Source: Melastoma dodecandrum
Taxonomy: Eukaryota > Streptophyta > Magnoliopsida > Myrtales > Melastomataceae
NCBI GenBank assembly: GCA_029817715.1
Contig: JARUPY010000556.1
Location: 1 to 64,000, forward strand
Length of the DNA stretch: 64,000 nt
Direction: 5' to 3'
Part shown: piece by piece, positions 33,637-43,941 of the stretch
Numbering within the stretch: position 1 is the stretch's first letter
How the letters are laid out: every line of letters begins with the position of its first letter
Notes under the pieces: generated by a model
What the model was told of the DNA's origin: nothing
The model's database searches: none
Seen by the model: the letters and a program-made list of their open reading frames with translations, nothing else
Made by a program: the position numbers and the translations under genes

Positions 33637-35523
33637 TCACTCCTCAGACTCAGCAGAATCCTTTTCCAGAAGTTTGCACAGAAGCTTGTCCTGGCGTTCC
33701 ACTAAGCGAAACAGGTCAGTGACCATTCGCTGAAGGACGCGGATGTCTTCCCCAAGATTGAGGAGAGCAGTGTTATCCACAGGGACTTGAGCTTCAGCAG
33801 ATGATGAAGGACGTCTCCGACCAGCAGGCTTAGCAGTAGAGGGTCGAGCAGAAGATGCATCAGCATTCTTCTTGGCCTCCAGAAGCTTATCCTCATCATC
33901 AAGCGCAGAATCCTGTGACCTCCCTTTCAGGGTCCAGGTAGAGCCCGTCCTCACATAATGCATGCTGGCTATAATTTGTTGTCCAAAAGTACCAACTTTC
34001 CACTTTTCTTGAAAAGTAGAAGCATCAGTAGAGACACGAGCTAATTTCAGAAGGCCGGCGATTACCTGGCCATAAGGGAGAGCTTTCCCAGCCGTATTGC
34101 AGCATCTTTTCATGTGGGAGAACACCAGCAAACCAAGATTAAAGGGAATGCCCTTCAGGATATGAGCCATCAACGTCGCATCATTGGAGGTGATGGTGTC
34201 GATGCTTCCAGTTCTTGGTAGAAGGCAGAACAGAACCACTCGATGCAGAATACGAGTTTTGAGATCCAACTTGGTGGACTCAAGGTACTTGGTCGCTTGG
34301 ACCTTCTGTCCCAAGATGATGCTATAGGATTCTTCTTTTCCCATGTCCATCAGAGGATCATATTCCTCACAGCAGAACAATTGATTCACATCATGGGCAG
34401 AGAATACCAGTGTGACCCCTTCAATGACTGTCTTTATGAACTTGGCATGCGGGCCCTGTTCATGGAACGTGATGTTCGCATAGAACTCTCTCAAACGAGA
34501 GACAGGCAGCTCTGCATAGGTCTCACAGAAGGTTCTCAAACCGATTCTATCCAGCAGAGGGGCAATATCAAGTCCATTAGCCGCAAACCAGTTAAAATCG
34601 ATCCGCTTAAAGGTGGCAATCTGCCTACCCGCAGCATCACATTTAGGCAGTTTATCATTGGCCAAAACAGTTTCTATCTCCTTCTTAGTGACAAGAGGAT
34701 TTACCGGAAAGATAAACGAATCCAGGTCCTCCGTGAAGGTGTCCTCAGGAATAGGTTTCTCTGGGGACTTGGTCTTTTTGGCAGCCATATCAATGATAGA
34801 GGTGCTGACCGTCTCGGGCTCTTTCCGTTTCAGCCTGGTCCTAGAGGAGACTCCTCCGGGTTTCATGGCATCATGGAGAAGCTTTTTGGTAGGAGTGGCC
34901 GCAGGCTTCTGCGAAGCCTTCTGAATCTCAGAAGCTACTCCTTTCAGCTTGAGATCAGGAGAGACAGTGACGACCGGAGTAGGAACTTCCGTGTCAGCCT
35001 CACCAGGCACATCATCAGCAGGGGAGATCTCCACCACCTCATCAGACGCGGCAATCTCAGCAGTAGGGGCGACAGGGAGTGTATCACTTGTCGCAGTAGA
35101 ACCTTTGACAAAGGCCTTAGGAACAGAGCACTCAGGAACAGAAGGCTCAGAGACAGAGGGTTTCACCGTCATGACGATTGGAGGTTCCTTCTGGGTTGTA
35201 TCTTCCACGGAGACTTGGACTTTTGAGGGTCCTTCGTCTGTGGAGATGAGAGGCATACCATCGAGAGTCTCAACGGCAGCAGTGGTCTGGTCCTTCGCAG
35301 GAGAGATGGGTTTCTCCGGCGAGGAAGGGGGTGGAGTCCTGCTCGCAGATGATGCAGGCTTCTCCGATCCAGAGGCGCGAGCCTTCTTTCTTCCGGCCTT
35401 AGCCTTTTTCCTCAGGGATTTCACTTTGGGTGCCATGGACACAGAGAAATCGAAAGTTTCGAGGTTAGGGCAAGAACAAGGAAGTTTCAGGGTTGAAGAT
35501 GAAGTGTGAAGAAGGAGAGTCAC
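33637..35523 (-). CDS. Env-position ORF of the Sirevirus-type element (628 residues)
   Basis: The only long element ORF without interruption. It may begin at residue 1 or, more likely, at the internal MAPKVKSLRKK, which opens a very basic, nuclear-signal-like stretch. Residues ~45-250 are Ser/Pro/Thr/Glu-rich and probably disordered. Residues ~270-500 form a folded block (FPVNPLVTKKEIE, WFAANGLDIAPLLDRIG, LPVSRLREFYANI, MAHILKGIPFNLG) that I associate with the 'putative plant transposon protein' family. The C-terminus (about 580-620, LGEDIRVLQRMVTDLFRLVE) looks like a short coiled coil. I see no signal peptide and no clear membrane segment, so despite sitting where Sireviruses carry their env-like gene it does not look like an envelope protein. 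Function unknown. Confidence 0.8.
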   Translation of the reverse strand: MTLLLHTSSSTLKLPCSCPNLETFDFSVSMAPKVKSLRKKAKAGRKKARASGSEKPASSASRTPPPSSPEKPISPAKDQTTAAVETLDGMPLISTDEGPSKVQVSVEDTTQKEPPIVMTVKPSVSEPSVPECSVPKAFVKGSTATSDTLPVAPTAEIAASDEVVEISPADDVPGEADTEVPTPVVTVSPDLKLKGVASEIQKASQKPAATPTKKLLHDAMKPGGVSSRTRLKRKEPETVSTSIIDMAAKKTKSPEKPIPEDTFTEDLDSFIFPVNPLVTKKEIETVLANDKLPKCDAAGRQIATFKRIDFNWFAANGLDIAPLLDRIGLRTFCETYAELPVSRLREFYANITFHEQGPHAKFIKTVIEGVTLVFSAHDVNQLFCCEEYDPLMDMGKEESYSIILGQKVQATKYLESTKLDLKTRILHRVVLFCLLPRTGSIDTITSNDATLMAHILKGIPFNLGLLVFSHMKRCCNTAGKALPYGQVIAGLLKLARVSTDASTFQEKWKVGTFGQQIIASMHYVRTGSTWTLKGRSQDSALDDEDKLLEAKKNADASSARPSTAKPAGRRRPSSSAEAQVPVDNTALLNLGEDIRVLQRMVTDLFRLVERQDKLLCKLLEKDSAESEE

Positions 35524-36246
35524 GGTTAATGATTTTAACCAGCCTCCGAATACCTTCTTTTTGGGAAGAAAATATTCTCCCGCCCAAAATACTCATGATT
35601 TTGATTTTTCAAGATGAAAAACTGTCATTTCATGAATGACATGCATCAGAATATATGGGGAATATTTGTTTCCTTATTATAATAGGAAATCTGACGGTTC
35701 TGCAACGCAGAAGGTGGTTTCATAACCTTCTGTTGCAAGCTTCTTCAGTGTAGAAGAGTCCAATATTATGGATATTATATCCAAAATATATTATTAGGAT
35801 TATTAATTTCCTAATAGAAACGATATTGATCAGAACAAATATTTTATTTGATTCTGATTATATCTAAATATTTTATTGGATGATAATTGATATCTCCAGA
35901 CGTAAACTTCCAATTAATTGGAAATTACCAAAGTTAGATTTAAGGCATACATATCGTTATACCTTCTATAAGATAGATGGTGAAATTCAAGCTTCTATTG
36001 TATAGAAGGCTAAAAATTCTACCTTCTATAGTGAAGAGTACAAGCATGTACCTTCTGTAGAGTAGAAACAGAAGATTATACCTTCTGTAATGAAGTGCAC
36101 AAATAAATGTACCTTCTATATGGCAGAGTGTAGATAATTCTACCTTCTATGATGAAGTGTACGAAAGTGTACCTTCCGTAGTAAGTTTTTGAAGTTCTTA
36201 CTTAACTTATTGTCTTCTGAAAGACATTAAAGAGGATGGTAGATTC
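35524..36246 (-). other. Spacer between pol and the env-position ORF
   Basis: AT-rich, no gene. From about 35960 to 36185 the word TACCTTCTRTA recurs roughly every 40-45 bp with GAAG half-words between. This could hold a promoter for the downstream ORF, but that is inference. Confidence 0.6.
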
Positions 36247-38346
36247 CTAATTCACTTCTGAAAAGAAAAATTTTTCTTTGTCCAGAGGTTTAGTAAAGAT
36301 ATCAGCCAATTGGCGTTCAGTGTTAATGTATTCCACACTAACAGAACCCTGTTGTACATTATCTCTCAGAAAATGATGTCTGAGTTCGATATGCTTCGAT
36401 CGAGAGTGATACACTGGATTCTTAGCTAGGCTAATAGCACTAGTATTATCACATTTGATCGGAATTTTTGTAAATGAGAGACCGTAGTCCTCAAGTTGTT
36501 GTTTCATCCACAACAGTTGTGCACAGTAGCTTGCTGCAGCTATATATTCAGCTTCTGCAGTGGAGAGGGCAATAGAAGTCTGCTTCTTGGAAAACCATGA
36601 AATCAACATGTTTCCCATGAGCTGACAAGTACCACTTGTACTTTTTCTGTTTACCTTACTTCCTGCGAAGTCTGCATCAGAATATCCAATGAGATCAAAA
36701 TTTGATTTCTTTGAATACCAGATGCCTAGGTTCACAGAACCCTGTAGATATCTAAAGATCTTCTTGACCGCAGTCATGTGAGATTCTTTAGGTGCTGATT
36801 GAAATCTAGCACAGAGGCACACACTAAATAGTATGTCAGGTCTAGAAGCTGTAAGGTACAGAACATAACCTATCATGCTTCTGTAGAGCTTACTATCCAC
36901 TTCTTTACCGTTTTCATCTTTGTCCAATTGAGTATTAGTGCCCATTGGAGTAGACAAAGGTTTCGTGCCTTCTAGGCCGAATTTCTTCAGAAGCTGCTTA
37001 GTGTACTTTTCTTGATGTAAGAAAGTACCTTCCACAGTTTGCTGAATTTGTAACCCGAGGAAGAACGTGAGTTCTCCCATCATACTCATCTCAAACTCGC
37101 TTGTCATGAGTTTGGAGAATTCTGCACAGAGCGTTTCATCAGTTGATCCAAAGATAATGTCATCGACATAGATCTGGACAACAATGAGATGATTGCTTCT
37201 GTGTTTGAGAAAGAGAGTGGTATCTACTCTTCCACTGTTATAGCCCTTTTCGACAAGGAAGGAGCTAAGCTTCTCATACCATGCTCTAGGAGCCTGTTTA
37301 AGGCCATATAGAGCTTTGGAGAGTTTATAGACGTAGTCTCTGTGTTGCAGATCCTCGAAACCAGGAGGTTGACTTACGTAGACCTCTTCCTTGATTTCTC
37401 CATTGAGGAATGCACTTTTTACATCCATTTGATACAACTTAAAGTTGTTAAAGCAAGCATAGGCTAATAACATTCGTATTGCCTCTAGACGAGCTACAGG
37501 AGCAAACGTCTCATCAAAGTCGATACCCTCTTGTTGAGAGTACCCTTTTGTAACGAGCCGAGCCTTGTTCCTCACAACAATGCCTGACTCATTTAGTTTG
37601 TTCCTGAAAACCCATTTAGTCCCAATGATGGAACGGTTACCAGGTTTAGGAACAAGTGACCACACTTTGCTCCGTTCAAATTGTTCAAGCTCCTCTTGCA
37701 TAGCAAGTATCCAATCTGGATCGTTGAGAGCTTCATCAATATTCTCTGGCTCTTTATGTGATAGAAAAGCCGAGTGTTCATAGAAGGCATTTACAGAGTG
37801 TCTTGTCTGTATACCTCTGTTAAGGTCTCCTATGACTTGGTCTATAGGATGCCGTCTTTGATAAAGAGCAGGTGCTCTAATATCGCTTTGTTGATCATTC
37901 TGAGAATGTTCTTCAGAATGATCATTTGTTTGTTCAAGATCATTTTTAGATTCATGAACAGAGGGTTCACCCTTCTCTTTCGTAGAGTGTGGAGATTCTA
38001 CAGCATCTTCTGTAGGTTCTAGAGATATAATATCTCTTGTATTGATAGTAGGTAGGTCATTAATTTTTACATTAATAAACTCCTCTGTAGAAGAAGTTCT
38101 TTTGTTTAGAACTCTGTAAGCTTTGCTAGACAGAGAGTATCCAAGAAAGATGCCCTCATCTGTCTTAGCTTCGAACTTTCCTAGATTGTCCTTAGAAGGT
38201 CTCAAGATGAAACATGGACTTCCAAAGGAGTGGAAATAGGAGATGTTCGGTTTTCTCCCCCTGTATAGTTGATAGGAAGTCTTCTCAAGTATGGGTCTAA
38301 GTAGAACCCTGTTTGATATGTAGCAGGCTGTATTAACAGCTTCTGC
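36247..38346 (-). CDS. Copia pol, 3' part: integrase end, reverse transcriptase, RNase H
   Basis: An open frame of 652 residues from [10 protein letters not shown] (38205). It begins in the integrase C-terminal region (GIFLGYS), passes a linker, then reverse transcriptase ([44 protein letters not shown] block, YVDD at about 37160-37172) and RNase H ([40 protein letters not shown]). All catalytic acidic motifs are visible. The frame continues upstream only to a TGA at 38347-38349. Copy 1 has TGG there, so this is a derived nonsense change. The frame ends next to the spacer before the env-position ORF. Confidence 0.9.
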   Translation of the reverse strand, partial: AEAVNTACYISNRVLLRPILEKTSYQLYRGRKPNISYFHSFGSPCFILRPSKDNLGKFEAKTDEGIFLGYSLSSKAYRVLNKRTSSTEEFINVKINDLPTINTRDIISLEPTEDAVESPHSTKEKGEPSVHESKNDLEQTNDHSEEHSQNDQQSDIRAPALYQRRHPIDQVIGDLNRGIQTRHSVNAFYEHSAFLSHKEPENIDEALNDPDWILAMQEELEQFERSKVWSLVPKPGNRSIIGTKWVFRNKLNESGIVVRNKARLVTKGYSQQEGIDFDETFAPVARLEAIRMLLAYACFNNFKLYQMDVKSAFLNGEIKEEVYVSQPPGFEDLQHRDYVYKLSKALYGLKQAPRAWYEKLSSFLVEKGYNSGRVDTTLFLKHRSNHLIVVQIYVDDIIFGSTDETLCAEFSKLMTSEFEMSMMGELTFFLGLQIQQTVEGTFLHQEKYTKQLLKKFGLEGTKPLSTPMGTNTQLDKDENGKEVDSKLYRSMIGYVLYLTASRPDILFSVCLCARFQSAPKESHMTAVKKIFRYLQGSVNLGIWYSKKSNFDLIGYSDADFAGSKVNRKSTSGTCQLMGNMLISWFSKKQTSIALSTAEAEYIAAASYCAQLLWMKQQLEDYGLSFTKIPIKCDNTSAISLAKNPVYHSRSKHIELRHHFLRDNVQQGSVSVEYINTERQLADIFTKPLDKEKFFFSEVN

Positions 38347-38349
38347 TCA

Positions 38350-39283
38350 TAGGTTCTGTGGAACAGAGCTCTCACATATCATGGTTCTAGCCATGTCTAT
38401 TAGAGTTCTATTTTTCCGTTCTGCTACTCCATTTTGTTGAGGAGTATATGGTGCGGAAAAATTATGATCGATACCATGTTCGTCACAAAAAGTAGCGAAA
38501 TCATGGTTTTCAAACTCAGTACCATGATCCGTTCTTATAGCTTTTATAGAAGAACCAGTTTCATTCTATAATTTCTTAGCTAGCTTAATGAAAGTTTCAA
38601 AAGCATCGCTTTTGTATGTTAGAAATTTAACCCACGTGTATCTAGAGTAGTCATCGACCACAACTAGACAGTAATTTCTACCGCCGACACTCTGAACTCT
38701 AGTAGGTCCGAATAGATCCATATGTAGAAGTTCAAGAGGTTGAGAAGTAGAGACTTCATTCTTTGATTTGAATGAAGACTTAGTTTGTTTTCCAAGAGAA
38801 CATGCTTCACAGAAGCTGTCATGCTCAAAATGGATATTGGGTAATCCCTTAACCAAATCCTTTTTCACAAGCTTGGATAACAATTTGAAGTTGGAGTGTC
38901 CCAAACTTCTATGCCATAGTAGGCTTTCATCTTTGACTGACAGAAGGCAACTTTCTATAGTACAGAAGCTATTCTGAGTCAAGGTGTAGATGTTCCCTTT
39001 ACGGTTCCCAATGAAGCGAACTTCATTGTTTAGGACTCCGGAACACTTATCTTGATCAAAAGTTATTTCATAACCTTTGTCACAAAGCTGGCTAATGCTC
39101 AGCAAATTATGTTTGAGTTCTGTAACCAACAGAACCTCATCTATGACCATGGAGTTAGAATTTCCAATGGTACCTTTGCCAATGACAGAGCCTTTGCTAT
39201 TGTCACCGAATTTAACTGACCCTCCATTCTGCAGAGTCAGTTGGGAAAATTTGGATGGGTCTCCGGTCATGTGCCTGGAGCAT
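38350..39283 (-). pseudogene. Copia pol, 5' part: protease, GAG-pre-integrase, integrase core (interrupted)
   Basis: The frame 38566-39270 carries the end of the protease region, the GAG-pre-integrase block (LLWHRSLGHSN, HDSFCEACSLGKQ: the H-H-C-C zinc site) and the start of the integrase core (LLHMDLFGPTRV). TAG at 38566-38568 interrupts it where a Gln codon is expected. The same frame continues with the rest of the core (RTDHGTEF, PQQNGVAERKNR) to TGA 38347-38349. The protease DSG triad is readable at about 39275 but in a different frame from gag, so a shift separates them. Confidence 0.85.
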
Positions 39284-39297
39284 CCACTATCCAGATA

Positions 39298-40313
39298 TCA
39301 TTCACTTTCAACAGTTTCTGTTTGAAAGCAGGTATGTAATTCATTTTGAGTTTCTGTGTGAGCTGTGAGGCACATGAGTGCTTCCTCATCATCAGAATCA
39401 TCAAGTTCTGCCCAATTAGCCATTGCTTTCTTGGACTTGTATTTGGGAGAAGGTTTCTCCTTTTCTTTAAGTAAAGGACATTCTGTTTTGTAGTGTCCTT
39501 TCTTTTTGCATTCAAAGCATGTGACCAACTTCGGGTCCATGTGATTTTGGCTTCTCTTGTTGAAGCGCTTTTTGGAGGCGAACCGCAAAAGACGTTTAGC
39601 TATCATTGCAAGTTCATCATCCGAATCAGCTTCTGCTTCATCATCCGAACCTTCTATAGGTTCTTCTAATGCTCTGAAAGCAACGGGTGCTCTCTTTATA
39701 TCAGGTTGAGAGGATCTTTCCATCTCATACGAGATTAAGGAGCTCATCAACTGATCTAGTCGAAGAGTAGAGAGGTCTTTAGCTTCCTCTATAGCCGTTT
39801 TCTTGGCTTCCCAAGATTTGGGTAGAGTACGCAGAACCTTTCGAACTAGCTCAGAGTTTTGATAGGATTTGCCCAAATGAGTTAGGGCATCGACTAGGAG
39901 GTTGAGTCTCTGGAACATTTGTTCTACAGATTCATCAGCCTTCATAGTAAAATTTTCATATTGGTGAATTAAGAAATTCACCTAGTTTCTCTTATCTAGT
40001 CTGTCCCAATATACATGGTGACAAGCTTGTCCCAGATTTCCTTGCCCGAAGTGCAAGTTGAAACTTTGATGAATTCACCTTCTGACATAGCATTGAACAT
40101 CAAATACTTTGCCGTTTTAGTGAGTCGTCTGATCTTAAGGTATTCCCTTGTAGGATGACCTTCTCGATCAAATCGTTGGTTCTCAGCTATAGAAGGTGGA
40201 CCATCTTCTATATAAGACCATAAGTCTTCGTCGATAGCATCAACGAATGCGCTCATTCGAATTTTCCAATAGGCAAAATTCTTACCATCGAACAAGGTGT
40301 TTTTGTGGAACAA
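39298..40313 (-). pseudogene. Copia gag (frameshifted)
   Basis: It opens FDGKNFAYWKIRMSAFVDA (105-residue frame, 39996-40313), typical of Copia gag, then hits TAG after YIGTD together with a one-base shift near 39981-39996. The second frame (39298-39981) continues with LIHQYENFTMK, an RNA-binding-type middle and one zinc knuckle, CFECKKKGHYKTEC, at about 39483-39524. An acidic tail follows (DDSDDEEALMC). The protein would package element RNA in virus-like particles, but this copy cannot make it whole. Confidence 0.85.
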
Positions 40314-40550
40314 GGTGTTTCTGTGGAACAGAGGTTAAATTCTAATAGAGCGAAAGCTTCTACAGAATAGAACCGGGTAGATTTTCACAGAGCTTAAAGC
40401 TTCTGTGCAGTAGCGGGTTGATTCTGATAGAGCGTAGGCTTCTACAGAATAGCAACAGTCACAGAGCTAAGAGCTTCTGTGGAGAAGAGTGTGTAGCTGG
40501 AAAGAGCTTTTCAAGGATCTACAACAAGCTGTTAAGCCTCTGTTGAACCC
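40314..40550 (-). other. Leader of Copia copy 2
   Basis: Untranslated leader between primer site and gag. AAGCTTCTRYAGAAT-type words recur through it, as elsewhere in the element. Confidence 0.6.
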
Positions 40551-40562
40551 GCTCTGATACCA
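40551..40562 (-). other. Primer-binding site of Copia copy 2 (tRNA-iMet)
   Basis: Minus strand TGGTATCAGAGC, two bases inside the 5' LTR. Standard for plant Copia elements. Confidence 0.93.
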
Positions 40563-40564
40563 AT

Positions 40565-42951
40565 TGTTACACTAAGAGGGGGGGTGAATTAGTGTTAATC
40601 TCCAAAATTGGATTTTAACCCTTTTTTGTTTTACCCCGCAGCGGAATGAAAAGCTTCTGTTAAACAGAGCCTGTAAGTTTCTGTAAGGCAGAACGTTTGA
40701 TTGTGTACGCAAATTTGTTTAATGGACACAATGATTTTTATAGTGGTTCAGCAAATTGCTTACGTCCACTCTTCACCCAGATATTTGGATGGTTTTCACT
40801 CAAATGTATCTCAGTACAAGTTACACAAGTGATAGCAACTAAAAGCATACCCGTAGGTTCTGTACAATAGAGGCTTGAGTGGCAGAGCACAGACCAGAAG
40901 GTTCTGTACCGTAGAGGTTTGTTACGAAGCACAAACACTGAGGTTCTGTACTATAGTAACTTAGGCTCAATACAGACCAGAAGGTTCTGTATCGTAGAAA
41001 CTTAGGTACAACACAGACCAGGAGGTTCTGTGTCGAAGAAAGTTTGGCACAACACAGACCAGAGGGTTCTGCGTCGAAGAGACTTAGGCACAACACAGAT
41101 CAGAGGGTTCAGTGTCGAAGAAGCTTAGGCACAACACAGACCAGAAGGTTCTGTGTCGAAGAGACTTAGGCACAACACAGACCAGAAGGTTCTGTGTCGA
41201 AGAAGCTTAGGCACAACACAAACCCGAAGGTTCTGTGTCGAAGAAGGTAAGGCACAATACTGACCAGAAGGTTCTGTGTCAGACGTGTTAACCTTCTATA
41301 GCACAGATCAAGAGATTCTGTACTGTAAGAGTCAACCTTCTATAGAACAGATCCAAGGATTCTGTATCACAGAAGGTATAGCACAGACCGTAAGGTTCTG
41401 TGTCGAGTATGTCAATCCACAACAGAAGGTTCTGTATAGGAAATGACTTAATTGTGAAGCACAGATCTGAAAGATTCTGTACTAAGGGTAGTCGACCTTC
41501 TACTTAACAGACCGTGAGGTTCTGTAGTAAAAGTGACAAGGAAAATGTATGCACAGACCCGTAGGATTCTGTACTACAGCGGGTTGCACGATTTAACGTG
41601 ACTAGCAAGGTAACCAAATGCACAATCCTCTTAAGGAAAACGACTTCGTGGCGTACCCCACGCAAGCACGTAGCGGACCCTACGCAAGCGAACAGCGACC
41701 CCTGTTCAAGGATGGATTTTCCCTCCGGCGGCTCCACACGACCTGCACGATCTCCTCGAGATAGCGACTATGTGGCGTACCCCACACAAGCACGTAGCAT
41801 ACCCTACGCAAGCATGCAGCAGACCCTGCGCAAGCACGTGGCAAACCCCACGCAAGCAGACGGCAGCCTCCGTCCTAGGTTCCTGCACACAGAGCTCTAC
41901 ACAACAGAAGCTGGTTAGTCCCTCACCTTCTGTGCTCCCGGGGTTCTGCCCTTCTCTCCGGCCCGCTGCACGTTGCCCACGTACACAACGCTTCGAACAA
42001 CGTATCCTGCAGCTTCCAACCGAGTCCCTCGAGCCCCCGAGTCACTCTCCCAGAAGGCTTCACCGACGATACAGCCTTCCGTCGCTAGTGCTCCACGTGT
42101 GACTAACTCAAACGAATGAAAGAATAAGAGAACTAAAGATATTAAAACAAATGAAGCTCAACGCTCTCTCTGGACAGAATGGGATGGATGTTTTCGTTGA
42201 GTGTTGAAGTGTTAAAGTATTATGTGAATGGGAGAGAGCATGGCTATTTATACATAAAGGCTAAGAAGAAAACTTAAATGGGAAAAGATAAAAGCGAAAT
42301 CTGCAAAATAAGAAATTAAAAGTTAATTTACAAAATAGATAAAATGATATACACGTGCATACATTCAGCAAGGAAGATAATCATATCAAAATAAAATAAG
42401 AATATGATAGTTTCCCTAAATAATGCAGCACATAAGGTATCGCAGAAGGTTCTGCTCGATAACCTTCTACAAATGAAAATAATCGAAGATTTATTTCCAT
42501 TAGGGTAATAATTCGTTCCATCCTGTTAAAGATACATAGGAGGACGTATCTAGACAGGTGGTAGTGATAGGTTTGCAAATAACGGTCGTATAGTGGTCAA
42601 TTAAGCTTACAGAAGCCTGTAGACCGTCTAGTAGAACCTTTCCATATATAGAAGATATATTTCCTTTACAATAATTAATATCTCCAATATGATTACTTGG
42701 AAACCAAATCGTGGTAATTTGATCAGATAAATATCTTAATCAAATTAAGCATATTTCGTAATTAAATAATTGAAAACTAATCATTTAATTACAAAAATAA
42801 TTCTTACAAGAAGTCCTTAATAATAGAAGCTTCTGTAGAATAGAATGTTCGACCTTCTGTAGTACTGAGGGTCAGGCTCATCATCAAAGCCAAGAATGTT
42901 CGACCTTCTGTGGTACAGAGGTCTGGCTCATCATCAAAACCTTTTCCAACA
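40565..42951 (-). repeat. 5' LTR of Copia copy 2
   Basis: It is 2387 bp, TGTTACAC to CCAACA, and matches 30488-32871 with scattered substitutions and almost no indels. It carries the same 41-bp array at 40880-41290 and the same GC-rich CGTGGCRWACCC block near 41650-41860, with one 22-bp unit difference. Confidence 0.95.
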
Positions 42952-42956
42952 GACAC
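42952..42956. other. Target-site duplication GACAC (right)
   Basis: Identical to 30483-30487. Confidence 0.95.
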
Positions 42957-43060
42957 AAATGTGGTGAACGCGCCGCCTACACTCAGCAGCCGGACATGTG
43001 AGTCTACTCTACAATGACCGGCTGCATACGACAACAAATGATAGCGGCACACAAGGGCAG
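42957..43060 (-). pseudogene. DUF594 remnant on the right side of the Copia insertion
   Basis: On the minus strand it reads LLSYAAGHCRVDSHVRLLS, matching LLSYAAGHCRVNSHARLLN of the intact gene, and continues across the element to 30440-30482. Homology fades by about 43060, so most of this gene copy was already missing. Confidence 0.8.
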
Positions 43061-43941
43061 CTACCTGCTCCTCCAAACCTCGTCTTGCTGGAGATCCCCG
43101 CCTCTGTCAGTTCTCGAGGACCACCCGCAACAATGATGCACACTCCCCTGGCGGCTCCCTCGACGTACAGCTCCTTCAAGGCAAATATCCCCCACCCCCC
43201 GGAACATTCCCTGACGTCTCCCACCTTCAAGATCCTCCTGCTTGCCACACCACAGAGGGAAAATGGTAGGCAGGACAAAAAGGGCCATCACATTTGCCAA
43301 CATTCCTCTCCTGCTCCTCGCCCTTTCCACCTTCATCCTCCCCCTATTCCAACCAGAATAAAATGATGGCGGAATCAAGGGGAAACTTTGAAATGGAGTC
43401 AAGAAGAGCATACCCACTTCGCCTCACCTTAATGAGTGTTGTCACACAATGACTGACGGAGAATCAATTGTACAGCCGAAGGATTCTGCAGAAACTCATT
43501 TTGCTTGTAGTTCCCATCACCGAAAGCTTCGTCGTATTCACGAGGAGTCGGGACTTCATTAAGCAAGAACCCGGGGGTCATTCCCCAACATAATCACCCA
43601 AGACTGTAATGTTGTCAGGAGATGCTTCAGGTTTCTCGTAGATTACGGGTACCACTCGAACTCAAACGAGACATCCACGTCCTGGGATATTAATCTAGGA
43701 ATCTACTTGTCCATTCGATATCATCAAGTTTCTTTGGTTTGAACACAGAAAGAAAATCAAATACCACAAGCAAAGAAGAAAAGGACAGATTAGAAGGATT
43801 CCGTGCAGATGCAACTGTAAACTGTGGAGTTGTTCCTTCTGTAAAATCAGTTGAGTGATTCTCTTATTTCTTGATGTCGCTCTCCTTGGAGCTCCTATCA
43901 ACAGGGAATTGTTTGCGTCCAAAGGCTTCGTCGTCATCCTC
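43061..43941. other. Spacer left of the intact DUF4220-DUF594 gene
   Basis: No recognised gene. A minus-strand frame at 43061-43417 contains a hydrophobic word (LFVLPTIFPLW) of unknown origin. Near 43850-43941 lies the decayed third unit of the C-terminal tail repeat of the neighbouring gene. Confidence 0.4.

Larger units (their letters stand above)
30488..42951 (-). mobile_element. Complete Sirevirus-type Copia LTR retrotransposon (copy 2)
   Basis: Two ~2.39-kb LTRs with TGTT...AACA ends are bounded by perfect GACAC target duplications. On the minus strand the order is 5' LTR, tRNA-iMet primer site, gag, protease, integrase, reverse transcriptase, RNase H, a further long ORF, several polypurine tracts, 3' LTR. 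Integrase before reverse transcriptase defines Copia. The large size (12.5 kb), the extra ORF after pol and the repeated AAAAAGGGGGAG-type polypurine tracts are hallmarks of the Sirevirus lineage. The LTRs differ by few substitutions, so insertion is recent. Gag and pol nevertheless carry at least three inactivating changes, so the copy is not autonomous. Confidence 0.93.

Noticed and set aside
34243..35226. Long plus-strand frame (327 codons) opposite the env-position ORF
   Set aside because: A mirror frame of a low-stop, Ser/Pro-rich minus-strand ORF. It shows no domain, and it is Arg-rich in a way explained by the opposite coding strand.
34949..35509. Plus-strand frame of 186 codons in the same region
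   Set aside because: Also a shadow of the env-position ORF; Val/Ser/Thr/Gly-rich with no recognisable motif.
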